Below are positions 46,899 to 56,030 of a stretch of 64,000 bases of DNA, piece by piece (positions within the stretch are counted from its first letter, which is position 1; every line of letters begins with the position of its first letter). The stretch is from Leifsonia sp. 71-9 (GTDB taxonomy: Bacteria > Actinomycetota > Actinomycetes > Actinomycetales > Microbacteriaceae), in assembly GCF_001898805.1 (NCBI RefSeq), contig NZ_MKVJ01000018.1, positions 1 to 64,000 on the forward strand. Reading direction: 5' to 3'. Under the pieces are notes generated by a model. The model saw only the letters and a list, made by a program, of their open reading frames with translations. It had not been told where the DNA came from and made no database searches. The translations under genes were made by a program, and so were the position numbers.

Positions 46899-49709
46899 GT
46901 GGCTGCAAAACCACGCGTACACGAGGTCGCGAGCGAGCTCGGCGTCGACAGCAAGGTCGCGCTCGCGAAGCTCAAGGAGATGGGCGAGTTCGTCAAGGGA
47001 CCGTCCTCCAGCATCGAGCCCCCGGTCGCACGCAAGCTGCGTGCCGCCCTCGAGGCCGAAGGCTTCACCCCCGACAAGGCGGCCGCGGCCGCCCCCAAGG
47101 CGCCGGCTCCCGGCCCGCGTCCGGCTGCTCCGGGCCCCCGCCCGCAGGCCGCCGAGGCCGAGGCAGACTCCGGCGCGCCCAAGCCGCAGGCGCCGATGTC
47201 CGTCGCCGAGCGTCAGGCCGCTGCCGAGAAGGCCGCGGCTGAGAAGGCCGCTGCCGAGAAGGCTGCGGCTCAGACCACCGCGGAGGCCGCGCCCCAGGCC
47301 GGCACCCCGGCCGACGGTCCGTCCGACGCGGCGAAGCCGTCCTCGGCTCCCCGCCCCGGCGGCAGCGCCGGCGCCAACAGCAGCATCCCGCGCCCCGGTG
47401 CCCCGCGCCCGGGCAACAACCCCTACTCGTCCAACCAGGGCATGGGCCAGCGCCCGAGCACCCCGCGTCCGGGCAACAACCCGTTCTCGAGCTCGCAGGG
47501 CATGGGCCAGCGCCCGACCCCGAGCAACATCCCGCGTCCGGCTCCGCCGCGTCCGGGCTCGCCGCGCATCGGCGCGCCGGGTCAGGGCGGCGGCCAGGGT
47601 CGTCCCGGCGGCAACCGCCAAGGCGGCGGCGCTCGTCCCGGCTTCCAGCAGCGTCCAGGCGGCGCCGGTGGCGGCGCGGGCTTCCAGCGCCCCGGCGGCG
47701 CACCGGGCACGGCCGGAGGCTTCTCCGGTCCCCGTCCGGGCGGTGGCGGCGGTCGCGGTCGTGGACCGGGCGGCGGCACGGCCGGCGCGTTCGGTCGCGG
47801 TGGCGGCAAGAGCAAGGCTCGCAAGTCGAAGCGCGCGAAGCGTCAGGAATTCGAGATGCGGGAGGCCCCGTCGCTGGGCGGCGTGTCCGTTCCCCGCGGC
47901 GACGGCGGCACGGTCGTCCGACTGCGTCGCGGCTCCTCGATCTCCGACTTCGCCGACAAGATCGACGCGAACCCCGCGTCGCTGGTCACCGTCCTCTTCC
48001 ACCTGGGCGAGATGGCGACCGCGACCGAGTCGCTCGACGAGGCCACCTTCCAGATCCTCGGTGAGGAGCTGGGCTACAAGATCCAGGTCGTCTCCCCGGA
48101 GGACGAGGACAAGGAGCTCCTCGAGGGCTTCGACATCGACCTCGACGCCGAGCTGGAGAACGAGTCCGACGAGGACCTCGAGATCCGCCCGCCGGTGGTC
48201 ACCGTCATGGGTCACGTCGACCACGGTAAGACGCGACTGCTCGACGCCATCCGCAGCGCGAACGTCGTGGAGGGCGAGGCCGGCGGCATCACCCAGCACA
48301 TCGGTGCGTACCAGGTGTGGACCGAGCACGAGAACATCGAGCGCGCGATCACCTTCATCGACACCCCGGGTCACGAGGCGTTCACCGCCATGCGTGCCCG
48401 TGGTGCGCAGGTGACCGACATCGCGATCCTCGTGGTCGCGGCCGACGACGGCATCATGCCGCAGACGGTGGAGGCGCTCAACCACGCCCAGGCGGCCGGT
48501 GTGCCGATCGTGGTCGCGGTCAACAAGATCGACAAGCCGGAGGCCAACCCGGCCAAGGTGCGCCAGCAGCTGACCGAGTTCGGTCTGGTCGCCGAGGAGT
48601 ACGGCGGCGACGTCATGTTCGTCGACGTCTCCGCGCGGAACAACATCGGCATCCAGGACCTCCTGGACGCGGTGCTGCTCACCGCCGACGCCGGGCTCGA
48701 CCTGCGTGCGAACCCGAACAAGGACGCCCGCGGTGTCGCGATCGAGGCCAAGCTCGACAAGGGCCGCGGTGCGGTCGCGACCGTGCTCATCCAGTCCGGA
48801 ACGCTGCGCGTCGGCGACGCGATCGTCGCCGGCACCGCCTACGGCCGTGTGCGTGCCATGGCGGACGAGAACGGCGAGCCGGTCTTCGAGGCCGCCCCGT
48901 CGCGTCCGGTCCAGGTGCAGGGTCTCTCCAGCGTCCCGCGCGCCGGTGACACCTTCCTCGTCACCGAGGAGGACCGCACCGCGCGTCAGATCGCCGAGAA
49001 GCGCGAGGCCGCCGAGCGCAACGCGCAGCTGGCGAAGGCCCGCAAGCGCATCTCGCTCGAGGACTTCACCCGTGCTCTGGAAGAGGGCAAGGTCGAGGCG
49101 CTCAACCTCATCATCAAGGGCGACGTGTCCGGTGCCGTGGAGGCGCTGGAGGAGTCGCTCATGAAGATCGAGGTCGACGACTCGGTGTCGCTGCGCATCC
49201 TGCACCGCGGCGTCGGTGCGATCACCGAGTCGGACATCGACCTGGCGACCATCGACAACGCGATCGTGATCGGCTTCAACGTCCGCCCGGACGTCAAGGC
49301 CCGCGAGCGCGCTGCCCGCGAGGGCGTCGACGTGCGCTTCTACTCGGTCATCTACAACGCGATCGAGGACATCGAGAACTCGCTCAAGGGCATGCTCAAG
49401 CCCGAGTTCGAAGAGGTCCAGTCCGGTGTGGCCGAGATCCGCGAGGTGTTCCGCTCCTCCAAGTTCGGCAACATCGCCGGTGTCATCGTCCGGTCCGGAA
49501 CGATCACGCGCAACGCCAAGGCGCGCGTCATCCGCGACGGCGTCGTGGTGGGGGACAACCTCGCCATCGAGTCGCTGCGCCGGTTCAAGGACGACGTCAC
49601 CGAGGTGCGTACGGACTTCGAAGCCGGTATCGGCCTCGGCAAGTACAACGACATCCAGATCGGCGACGAGATCGAGACGACCGAGCTTCGCGAGAAGCCC
49701 CGCGTCTAG
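46899..49709 (+). CDS. infB: translation initiation factor IF-2
   Basis: GTPase of 936 aa that brings fMet-tRNA to the 30S subunit and promotes subunit joining. The N-terminal IF2_N domain ([20 protein letters not shown]) is followed by about 250 residues of Ala/Pro/Gly/Arg-rich low-complexity sequence with repeated RPGNNP and GMGQRP units. The GTPase domain has G1 GHVDHGKT at 438-445, G3 DTPGHEAF and G4 NKID. Domains II-IV are complete. The GTG at 46899 has AGGAGAAT just upstream. Confidence 0.97.
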   Translation: MAAKPRVHEVASELGVDSKVALAKLKEMGEFVKGPSSSIEPPVARKLRAALEAEGFTPDKAAAAAPKAPAPGPRPAAPGPRPQAAEAEADSGAPKPQAPMSVAERQAAAEKAAAEKAAAEKAAAQTTAEAAPQAGTPADGPSDAAKPSSAPRPGGSAGANSSIPRPGAPRPGNNPYSSNQGMGQRPSTPRPGNNPFSSSQGMGQRPTPSNIPRPAPPRPGSPRIGAPGQGGGQGRPGGNRQGGGARPGFQQRPGGAGGGAGFQRPGGAPGTAGGFSGPRPGGGGGRGRGPGGGTAGAFGRGGGKSKARKSKRAKRQEFEMREAPSLGGVSVPRGDGGTVVRLRRGSSISDFADKIDANPASLVTVLFHLGEMATATESLDEATFQILGEELGYKIQVVSPEDEDKELLEGFDIDLDAELENESDEDLEIRPPVVTVMGHVDHGKTRLLDAIRSANVVEGEAGGITQHIGAYQVWTEHENIERAITFIDTPGHEAFTAMRARGAQVTDIAILVVAADDGIMPQTVEALNHAQAAGVPIVVAVNKIDKPEANPAKVRQQLTEFGLVAEEYGGDVMFVDVSARNNIGIQDLLDAVLLTADAGLDLRANPNKDARGVAIEAKLDKGRGAVATVLIQSGTLRVGDAIVAGTAYGRVRAMADENGEPVFEAAPSRPVQVQGLSSVPRAGDTFLVTEEDRTARQIAEKREAAERNAQLAKARKRISLEDFTRALEEGKVEALNLIIKGDVSGAVEALEESLMKIEVDDSVSLRILHRGVGAITESDIDLATIDNAIVIGFNVRPDVKARERAAREGVDVRFYSVIYNAIEDIENSLKGMLKPEFEEVQSGVAEIREVFRSSKFGNIAGVIVRSGTITRNAKARVIRDGVVVGDNLAIESLRRFKDDVTEVRTDFEAGIGLGKYNDIQIGDEIETTELREKPRV

Positions 49710-49720
49710 ATCGATGCTCA

Positions 49721-49751
49721 GAAGGCCCGGCGGTTCATCCGCCGGGCCTTC
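49721..49751. terminator. hairpin between infB and rbfA
   Basis: A perfect 13-bp stem (GAAGGCCCGGCGG at 49721-49733, CCGCCGGGCCTTC at 49739-49751) with a 5-nt loop, 12 nt past the infB stop. There is no U-tract. It may only partly terminate, since rbfA follows within 40 nt. Confidence 0.7.
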
Positions 49752-49789
49752 CGGCTTCGCCACCACTGCGGAACGAAGGAGAAGCACTC

Positions 49790-50245
49790 ATGGCCGACCC
49801 GGCACGCGCGAGGAAGCTCGCCGACAGAATCAAGGTCATCATCGCCAAGCGGCTCGACCGCGGTCTGCGCGATCCCCGTCTCGGTTTCGTGACGATCACG
49901 GACGTCCAGGTGACGGGTGACCTGCAGCACGCGACCGTGTTCTACACGGTCTACGGCACAGACGAGGAGCGCGAGGGCACGGCGGCGGCGCTCAAGGCCG
50001 CGACCGGCCTGCTCCGCACCGAGGTCGGCAAGAACATCACCGCCCGGCTCACGCCGACGCTGGAGTTCCAGCTCGACGCCATCCCGGAGAACGCCGCCCA
50101 CATCGAGGACCTGCTCCGCGAGGCGCGCGAGCGCGACACCGCGGTGGCGGGGCTGGCCGCCGGCGCCGTCTACGCCGGCGACGAGGACCCGTACGTCAAG
50201 CCGCGCGACCTCGACGACGATGACGAGGCCGACGAAGAGGAGTGA
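49790..50245 (+). CDS. rbfA: ribosome-binding factor A
   Basis: KH-fold 30S maturation factor of 151 aa that acts on 16S rRNA processing. Seen are RARKLADRIKVIIAKRLDRG, DPRLGFVTITDVQVTGDLQH and LRTEVGKNITARLTPTLEF. The C-terminal 20 residues are strongly acidic (RDLDDDDEADEEE). GAAGGAGAAG precedes the ATG. truB, its usual neighbour, is 6.4 kb downstream. Confidence 0.95.
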   Translation: MADPARARKLADRIKVIIAKRLDRGLRDPRLGFVTITDVQVTGDLQHATVFYTVYGTDEEREGTAAALKAATGLLRTEVGKNITARLTPTLEFQLDAIPENAAHIEDLLREARERDTAVAGLAAGAVYAGDEDPYVKPRDLDDDDEADEEE

Positions 50246-50310
50246 CCCCGTCGAGGTTCACGTCGTGGCGCTCATTCCGGCCGGTTTGACCGCCACGACG
50301 TGAATCTCGG

Positions 50311-51174
50311 CTAGGGCAAGGTGTACCCGCCCTGCGCCTCCACGGCCAGGCCGTCGGCGAGCAGCCCCGCCAGCGCGCGGTCCCGCTGGGCCGCGTCTGC
50401 CCAGACACCGTCGAGTTCGGCGGCCGTCACCGGGATGTGCGACGCACGCAGCTCGGCCAGGATGAGGCCGCGGACCTGACGGTCGCTGCCCTCGTACTTC
50501 TTCTGCACCGCTTTGCGCGGTCCGTCGTATGCCGGGTACCCGGCCGCCCGCCAGGAGCAGGTCGTGGCGAGAGGGCATTCGTCGCAGCGCGGGGTGCGGG
50601 CGACGCAGACGATCGCGCCGAGCTCCATCATGCCCGCGTTGAAGGCGGCCGCGGCCGGTCGATCGTCCGGGAGCAGAGCCTCCATCGCCGCGAGGTCGCG
50701 TCGCGCGCTCGGCGGCCCCGGCTCGCCCTGCCCGTCGACGGCACGCGCGATCACGCGCCGGATGTTGGTGTCGACGACGGGGTGCCGCTCGCCGTACGCG
50801 AAGACCGCGACGGCGCGGGCGGTGTAGTCGCCGATGCCGGGGAGCGCGAGCAGTTCGGTCACGTCGTCGGGCACCACGCCGCAGTGCCGCTCCGTGATCG
50901 CGACGGCCGCGGCGTGCAGCCAGAGGGCGCGGCGCGGGTAGCCCAGGGACTTCCAGGCGCGCACCGCCTCCCCGGAGGGCACGGCGGCGAGGGCGGCTGG
51001 CGTCGGCCAGCGCTCCAGCCACTCCTCCAGGCGCGGGATGACGCGGGTCACCGGCGTCTGCTGCAGCATGAACTCGCTCACCAGCGTTCCCCACGCGGTG
51101 AATCCGTCGCGGCGCCAGGGCAGGTCGCGGCGGTTGGCGTGGTACCAGTCGACGACGTCGGTCGCGAGGCTCAC
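50311..51174 (-). CDS. mutY: A/G-specific adenine glycosylase
   Basis: Removes adenine mispaired with 8-oxoguanine. The 287-aa protein has the catalytic Glu E34 in SEFMLQQTPV, the helix-hairpin-helix LPGIGDYTARAV, the catalytic Asp in VVDTNIRRV, and the 4Fe-4S ligands in CVARTPRCDECPLATTC (spacing C-x6-C-x2-C-x5-C). The C-terminal domain is short, so the NUDIX-like 8-oxoG recognition domain of E. coli MutY is reduced or absent. The GTG overlaps the stop of the upstream CGNR-type regulator (GTGA). Confidence 0.92.
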   Translation of the reverse strand: MSLATDVVDWYHANRRDLPWRRDGFTAWGTLVSEFMLQQTPVTRVIPRLEEWLERWPTPAALAAVPSGEAVRAWKSLGYPRRALWLHAAAVAITERHCGVVPDDVTELLALPGIGDYTARAVAVFAYGERHPVVDTNIRRVIARAVDGQGEPGPPSARRDLAAMEALLPDDRPAAAAFNAGMMELGAIVCVARTPRCDECPLATTCSWRAAGYPAYDGPRKAVQKKYEGSDRQVRGLILAELRASHIPVTAAELDGVWADAAQRDRALAGLLADGLAVEAQGGYTLP

Positions 51175-51728
51175 GCGCGCTTGGTCCGCTCGCGGTAGGC
51201 GCGCACACGGAGGCGGGTGGAGCAGGTGTCGCAGCACGCCTTGCGGACGTGGCTGGCGTCGAGGTAGATCTTGCGGCAGCCCGGGTCGCTGCACTGGCCG
51301 AAGTCCTGCGGGTGGTGGCCGAGGTCGGTGGTGGCGGACGCGACGATCCGGGCGAGAGCCGCCCGCGTGTCCGCCGGGTTGCGGGGCCGGAGCGCGTCGC
51401 TGCCGGCGAGCTCGAAGGCGGAGCCCGGAGCCCCGACGCCGCCGAGGACGCGCACCGCCTGCTCGGCGTCGGGGGAGCCCGGGGGCAGCGGGAGGCCGAG
51501 GGCGCCGGTCGCGAGGGTGCGGAGAGCCTCCCGGGTCGCCTGTGCGAGGGCGAGGTCGTCGTCGCCGGGAGGGGCGGTCGGAGCGAGCCCGACCGCGGCG
51601 AACCACTCCGCGAGGCGTTCCGGCGACGTGAGCCGGTCGAGCGGGTCCTCGGTGTACGGGTACCGCAGCGTCCCGAGCAGATCGGTCCACGCGGCGCCCG
51701 TGTTGAACACGAAGTCGAGTTCGGCCAT
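51171..51728 (-). CDS. CGNR-type zinc-finger regulator
   Basis: A 185-aa protein of the ABATE/CGNR family: an N-terminal domain (ELDFVFNTGAAWTDLLGTLR, LAEWFAAVGL) followed by a zinc finger with four cysteines, CSDPGCRKIYLD and CCDTCSTRLRVRAYRER. The name-giving CGNR is here CSTR. Members are thought to be transcription factors with a ligand-binding N-terminus. The gene is divergent from a DMT transporter, and two matching palindromes lie in the 52-bp spacer. TACACT lies 6 nt before the ATG, so its mRNA is probably leaderless. Confidence 0.8.
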   Translation of the reverse strand: MAELDFVFNTGAAWTDLLGTLRYPYTEDPLDRLTSPERLAEWFAAVGLAPTAPPGDDDLALAQATREALRTLATGALGLPLPPGSPDAEQAVRVLGGVGAPGSAFELAGSDALRPRNPADTRAALARIVASATTDLGHHPQDFGQCSDPGCRKIYLDASHVRKACCDTCSTRLRVRAYRERTKRA

Positions 51729-51737
51729 GGCCCCAGT

Positions 51738-51792
51738 GTAACGGGTTGACACGTTACTCGGCACGTGAGAGCGTAACGCTGTGAACCGTTAC
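51738..51792. promoter_or_regulatory. two copies of a GTAACG-N8-CGTTAC operator
   Basis: The perfect palindrome GTAACG-N8-CGTTAC occurs twice, at 51738-51757 and 51773-51792, with centres 35 bp apart and different 8-bp cores (GGTTGACA and CTGTGAAC). They fill the spacer between the divergent CGNR-type regulator and DMT transporter genes. The second copy covers the GTG start at 51781. TTGACA at 51746-51751 could be a -35. Confidence 0.7.
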
Positions 51793-52770
51793 CTGCCCGC
51801 CGACCGGTCCGTCGATCGCCACACGCTGTGGACGCGCGTCCTGCCGTTCCTCTTCCTGCCGATCTACGGCTCCGGCTACATCGCCGGAGCGCTCGGACTG
51901 CACGCGATGCGGCCGTTCGCGATGACCTTCTGGCGGTTCGCCATCGCCGGCGTCGTGGTGCTCGCGGTCGTCGCCATCCGGCGCCCCGCCTGGCCGCGCG
52001 GCTGGCGGCAGTGGTGGCCGATCCTGGTCGTGGGGCTGCTCATCCAGGTCGTCCAGTTCGGCGGAAACTACACGGCGATGGGGCTCGGGATGCCCGCCGG
52101 GCTCACCTCCCTGATCGCGGGCAGCTCCTCGCTCATGATCGCGATCGGGGCGGTGCCGGTGCTGCACGAGAAGCTCAGCGGGTGGCGGCTGGCGGGCGTG
52201 ATCGTCGGGTTCGTCGGCGTGGCCGTCGCCCTCGCGGACCATCTGGGGGTGCCGAGCGGCCCGGTCGGCGTCTTCGCGGCGTTCAGCGCCGCCGTCGGGT
52301 ACGCGGGCGGCTCGCTCCTGCAGCGCAAGCGTCTGCACGGCGTGGACAGCTGGGTGAGCGTCGGAATCCAGTTCCTCGTCGCGGCGCCCATCACCTTCGT
52401 GCTGGCCTCCTTCACCGGCGGCGTCGCGATCCCGCTCACCCCGGCCGCGCTGCTGCCCCTGGCGTGGATCGCGCTGGTGAACTCCGTGGTCGGCATGTGG
52501 CTGCTCGGGCAGATGCTGCGGCACCACACGGCGGCGACCCTGAGCGCCTGGAGCAACCTCATCCCTCCCTTCACCGCCGTGCTCGCGGTGCCGTTCCTCG
52601 GCCAGGCGCTGACGCCGGCGCTGGGCGTGGGGCTGGTGATCGCGCTCGTCGGCACGGCGCTGGTCGTGCTGCCGCCGCCGCGCTCGTGGCGGAGGAGCCG
52701 GAAGGCGCTCGCGGCGGTCTGCGACCCGCAGGGCGACCGGGAGCGTGACGAGGAGCCGCGCGCCGCCTAG
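51781..52770 (+). CDS. EamA/DMT-family transporter
   Basis: A 329-aa drug/metabolite transporter with ten predicted membrane helices in two EamA repeats (first FLFLPIYGSGYIAGALGLHA and FWRFAIAGVVVLAVV; second VFAAFSAAVGYAGGSLLQRK through FLGQALTPALGVGLVIALVG). RhtA/YddG-like members export amino acids or other metabolites; substrate cannot be read here. The GTG start lies inside one of two palindromes, implying tight control by the divergent CGNR-type protein. Confidence 0.88.
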   Translation: MNRYLPADRSVDRHTLWTRVLPFLFLPIYGSGYIAGALGLHAMRPFAMTFWRFAIAGVVVLAVVAIRRPAWPRGWRQWWPILVVGLLIQVVQFGGNYTAMGLGMPAGLTSLIAGSSSLMIAIGAVPVLHEKLSGWRLAGVIVGFVGVAVALADHLGVPSGPVGVFAAFSAAVGYAGGSLLQRKRLHGVDSWVSVGIQFLVAAPITFVLASFTGGVAIPLTPAALLPLAWIALVNSVVGMWLLGQMLRHHTAATLSAWSNLIPPFTAVLAVPFLGQALTPALGVGLVIALVGTALVVLPPPRSWRRSRKALAAVCDPQGDRERDEEPRAA

Positions 52771-52779
52771 GCTCAGGGC

Positions 52780-53358
52780 ATGAGACTGCCTCCGACCCCG
52801 CGCGTGCTGCTCCTCCGGGAGGTGGCGGGGACGATCCGTGCCGCGTCGCCGCTCGGCCGGATCATCGTCGCGGTGGACGGCGGCGGCGGGACGGCGGCCT
52901 TCGCCGACGATCTGGCGGAGGTGTTCCGGGAGGCGGGCGCGGATGCGTTCCGCGCCTCGATCGGCGACTTCCACCGCCCCCGCGCGGCCCGGACCCGCTA
53001 CGGCGCGGAGACGCCCGAGGACTACTACCGCTCGTCGTTCGACTACGTGACGCTGCGGCGCGTGCTGCTCGACCCGTTCCGGCTGGCCGGGAGCGCGGGG
53101 TTCCAGACCGCGGCGTTCGACGAGGAGCGCGACGTGCCGCTCGAGAGCCGCTGGGAGTCGGCCGGCCCGGACGCGGTGCTCGTGATCGACGGCGAGTTCC
53201 TGCTGCGGCCCGAGCTGCGCGGGGAGTGGAACGCGGCGGTGCTCCTGGTCAACGCGCCCGAGTGGGAGCTGTACGAGCGCGAGGCGAAGCCCGCCGAGGT
53301 CGCGGACGTCCTGGTCGACGACTCCGATCCGGCGCACCCGGTGCGCGTGGCCCGCTGA
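52780..53358 (+). CDS. uridine kinase-like protein with degenerate P-loop
   Basis: A 192-aa protein with the layout of actinobacterial uridine kinase-like P-loop proteins: IIVAVDGGGG, FADDLAEVFREAGADAFRAS, DDFHRPR-type IGDFHRPRAART, and the second acidic strand AVLVIDGEFLLRPEL. The Walker A motif is broken: the expected GxGKT is GGGTAAF, with no Lys and no following Thr/Ser. An ATP kinase activity is therefore doubtful. It lies 9 nt after the DMT transporter on the same strand. Confidence 0.7.
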   Translation: MRLPPTPRVLLLREVAGTIRAASPLGRIIVAVDGGGGTAAFADDLAEVFREAGADAFRASIGDFHRPRAARTRYGAETPEDYYRSSFDYVTLRRVLLDPFRLAGSAGFQTAAFDEERDVPLESRWESAGPDAVLVIDGEFLLRPELRGEWNAAVLLVNAPEWELYEREAKPAEVADVLVDDSDPAHPVRVAR

Positions 53359-53361
53359 GCG

Positions 53362-54369
53362 TCAGCCCTGCAGGAGCGGGCGGAGGCGCGCCACGACCGT
53401 CCCGGGCACGATGAAGTCACCGCTGCCCTCGACCTCGTGCACGAGCGCCGTGAGCGCGGCGTTGACGGGCGCGCCGCGTCCGATGGCCGCCGCCTCGGCG
53501 ACGACCGCCCCGTTGAGGTAGTCGATCTCGCTGCGCTGCCCGCGCCGGATGCTCTGCAGGGTGGATCCCGGATTGGGCGTCGCACCCATCCGGCGCTTCA
53601 TCAGCAGGGGGACGAGCTGCGCGGCCCAGCGGGGTGCGGCGGCGACGAAGCGGAGGATGCGCTGATCGAGGCCCTGGATGCTGCCGTAGCGGATGCCGCG
53701 GTCGAAGCCGATGCGGGTGGCCTCCTGCATGCTCGCCGTGATGACGGCGCGCAGCCTCCGGTCGTCGAGCGTCTCCTGCGCGCTGAGGCCGGTGATCGCG
53801 GGCATCGCGTTGACCTGGTTGACGATGAGCTTGGTCCACTGGCAGCCCGTGAAGTTCTCGACCGCGAAGGCGGGCATCGCGGCGTCGAGGATGCGGGCCG
53901 CCTCCACCGCGGCCTCGGGCGCCGGTCCGTCGCCGGCGCCGAGGTAGGTGTTGGCGGTCGTCGTCACGGTGATATGGCCGGGGGAGAGGTAGCTGGAGGC
54001 GTAGAGCGCGAGCGCCCCGACGCACTCCGAGCCGGGCAGCAGCTCGGCCGCCTGGCGCAGGCCGGCCAGCCCGTTCTGCACCACGACGACGGTGATGCCG
54101 CGCAGGAGGTGCGCGTTCTCCTCGATGGCGACGCGGGCATCCTGCGCCTTCGTGCAGAGGAAGACCAGCTCGGGCGTGGTCTGCAGAGTCTCGGCCGCCT
54201 CCACGCGGGCGACGTGCTCGCCCCAGCCGCCGTCGAGGCGGAGCCCGTCCGCGCGGATGGCCGCCAGATGGTCGCCGCGGGCGGTCACTTCGACGAGATG
54301 ACCGACACGGTCGAGCAGCGCCGCGACGGCGCCGCCGATCGCTCCTGCTCCGATGACGCCGATCCGCAC
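53362..54369 (-). CDS. ketopantoate reductase-family oxidoreductase
   Basis: A 335-aa NADP-dependent ApbA/PanE-type dehydrogenase. The N-terminal Rossmann motif is GVIGAGAIGGAVAALLDRVG, then LCTKAQD and VVVVQNGLAG. The C-terminal helical domain has the catalytic-lysine segment WTKLIVNQVNAMPAITG. The protein is longer than E. coli PanE and may act on another 2-ketoacid-like substrate. The GTG at 54369 starts directly at the Rossmann fold. It is convergent with the kinase-like gene. Confidence 0.85.
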   Translation of the reverse strand: MRIGVIGAGAIGGAVAALLDRVGHLVEVTARGDHLAAIRADGLRLDGGWGEHVARVEAAETLQTTPELVFLCTKAQDARVAIEENAHLLRGITVVVVQNGLAGLRQAAELLPGSECVGALALYASSYLSPGHITVTTTANTYLGAGDGPAPEAAVEAARILDAAMPAFAVENFTGCQWTKLIVNQVNAMPAITGLSAQETLDDRRLRAVITASMQEATRIGFDRGIRYGSIQGLDQRILRFVAAAPRWAAQLVPLLMKRRMGATPNPGSTLQSIRRGQRSEIDYLNGAVVAEAAAIGRGAPVNAALTALVHEVEGSGDFIVPGTVVARLRPLLQG

Positions 54370-54436
54370 GACGTCCAGCCTACGACGAGTGCGTCGGCCG
54401 GGCGGCGTGCGGATCGGCGATCGGCGATCGGAACGG

Positions 54437-55936
54437 TCAGGCGATCGGGATGGCGGTGGGCGCGTCGGCGTGCGGTGCGTCCGTGGCCGTCTCGACGGCT
54501 TCCCGGTCGGCGGCGGCCGCGGCAAGGCGAGCGGCGAGCCGGCGGCCCGGGAGGGCCAGGGCGATCACGGCGGCGAGGGCGAGCACGGCGGCCCCGACCC
54601 AGACGGCCGGGATGGCCGCGTCCACGTAGCCGGTCGGGGTCAGCGTGCCGCCCGCTCCCGTGAACACCGCGGTGAGGACCGCGACGCCGAGGGCGACGCC
54701 GATCTCCCGCAGGGTGGAGTTGGTGCCGGAGGCCTTCGCGTGATCGGCCGGGCGCATGTTGGCGAGGACGGCGGTCGAGCTCGGGGCGAAGACGAGCCCC
54801 ATCCCGATGCCGGCCAGCAGGAACGGCGGCCAGATCTCGGAGTACGCGACGGTCGCCGAGAGCGTCAGGGCGATCCAGCCCATCGAGATGGTCAGCAGCA
54901 CCAGGCCGACGACGATCGGCAGGCGGGTGCCCGTCCGGGAGGAGACGAGCCCGGTGAGCGGGGCGACGATCATCGGCGCGAGCGTCCACGGCATGGTCAT
55001 CACGCCGGCCTCGAGAGGCGTGTGCCCCTGCACCACCTGGAGGAACTGGATGAGGATGAACACGGCCCCGAAGATCCCGAAGCTGAACGTCATGCCCACG
55101 AGGTTCGCCGCGGTGAAGCTGCGGTCGCGGAAGAGGCGCAGCGGGAGGAGCGGAGCCGGCGTGCGCGACTCCCAGAGCACGAACGCCGTGAGGAGCACGC
55201 CGCCGCCGATGAGGGAGATGAGCACCTCGGCGCTGTCCCAGCCCGCGTCGTTCCCGCGGACGATGCCGTAGACCAGCCCGAAGACGCCGGGGGCCGCGAG
55301 CAGCAGGCCGACGATGTCGGAGCGCACGCGGGCGCCGAAGCTGTTGGGCAGCGCGAGGAGCACGAGCGGCACGGCGATGACGCCGAGCGGAACGTTCAGC
55401 CAGAAGATCGCCTGCCAGTTCCAGCCCTCGACGACGGCGCCGCCGATCAGCGGGCCCAGGGCCACGCCGAGACCGGAGATGCCGCCCCAGATCCCGATGG
55501 CCGCCGGGCGCAGCCGCGCACTCACGCTGCCGGCGAGCAGGGTGAGGGAGAGGGGGAGGAGCGCTGCGGCTCCGGCGCCCTGCACGGCACGGGCCGTGAT
55601 GAGCATCCACGGCTCGGTGGCGAGGGCCGCCGCCGCGCTGGAGAGGGTGAAGACGACGATGCCGCCGAGGAAGACGCTACGGCGGCCGAAGCGGTCGCCC
55701 AGGCCGACGGCCATCAGCATGAGGGTCGCGAAGCTGAGGGTGTAGGCGTTGACGACCCACTGGAGCTCCTCGATCGAGGCGCTGAGGTCGCGGGCGATCA
55801 CGGGGAGCGCGCTGGTGACGACGAGGTTGTCGAGCGTCGCCATGAACATGGGCAGGGAGGCCGCCACGATGGCGAGCCACACCGGGATGCGTCGGCCCGC
55901 GATGGTGCGGGCCGGGGCGGAGTCTGTTGCGGTCAT
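54437..55936 (-). CDS. MFS drug efflux transporter (DHA2, 14 TM)
   Basis: A 499-aa major facilitator of the EmrB/QacA type with fourteen predicted helices. Motif A appears as GDRFGRRSVFLGG, motif B/C as ARAVQGAGAAALLPLSLT and GISGLGVALGPLIGGAVVE. The N-terminal LDNLVVTSALPVIARDL is characteristic of DHA2. The gene is divergent from a TetR regulator, with two palindromes in the 94-bp spacer, so it is very probably drug-inducible efflux. Confidence 0.92.
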   Translation of the reverse strand: MTATDSAPARTIAGRRIPVWLAIVAASLPMFMATLDNLVVTSALPVIARDLSASIEELQWVVNAYTLSFATLMLMAVGLGDRFGRRSVFLGGIVVFTLSSAAAALATEPWMLITARAVQGAGAAALLPLSLTLLAGSVSARLRPAAIGIWGGISGLGVALGPLIGGAVVEGWNWQAIFWLNVPLGVIAVPLVLLALPNSFGARVRSDIVGLLLAAPGVFGLVYGIVRGNDAGWDSAEVLISLIGGGVLLTAFVLWESRTPAPLLPLRLFRDRSFTAANLVGMTFSFGIFGAVFILIQFLQVVQGHTPLEAGVMTMPWTLAPMIVAPLTGLVSSRTGTRLPIVVGLVLLTISMGWIALTLSATVAYSEIWPPFLLAGIGMGLVFAPSSTAVLANMRPADHAKASGTNSTLREIGVALGVAVLTAVFTGAGGTLTPTGYVDAAIPAVWVGAAVLALAAVIALALPGRRLAARLAAAAADREAVETATDAPHADAPTAIPIA

Positions 55937-55978
55937 GAGCGGGCTTCCTGTTCGCGGATCGGGTGCCGGGTCGATGTT

Positions 55979-56021
55979 GTAATCGAATGATTACTCCGCA
56001 CTTTAGTAATCGACTGATAAC
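55979..56021. promoter_or_regulatory. double TetR operator between MFS and TetR genes
   Basis: GTAATC-GAAT-GATTAC at 55979-55994 is a perfect palindrome. GTAATC-GACT-GATAAC at 56006-56021 repeats it with one mismatch, 27 bp centre to centre. The second copy contains GATAAC, a -10-like box 9 nt before the GTG at 56031. Binding would block both divergent promoters. Confidence 0.7.
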
Positions 56022-56030
56022 CTGTCAAGC

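Noticed and set aside
46638-49787. A 1049-codon minus-strand frame across infB
   Set aside because: It is antisense to the complete infB gene and reflects high GC at third positions, not a real protein.
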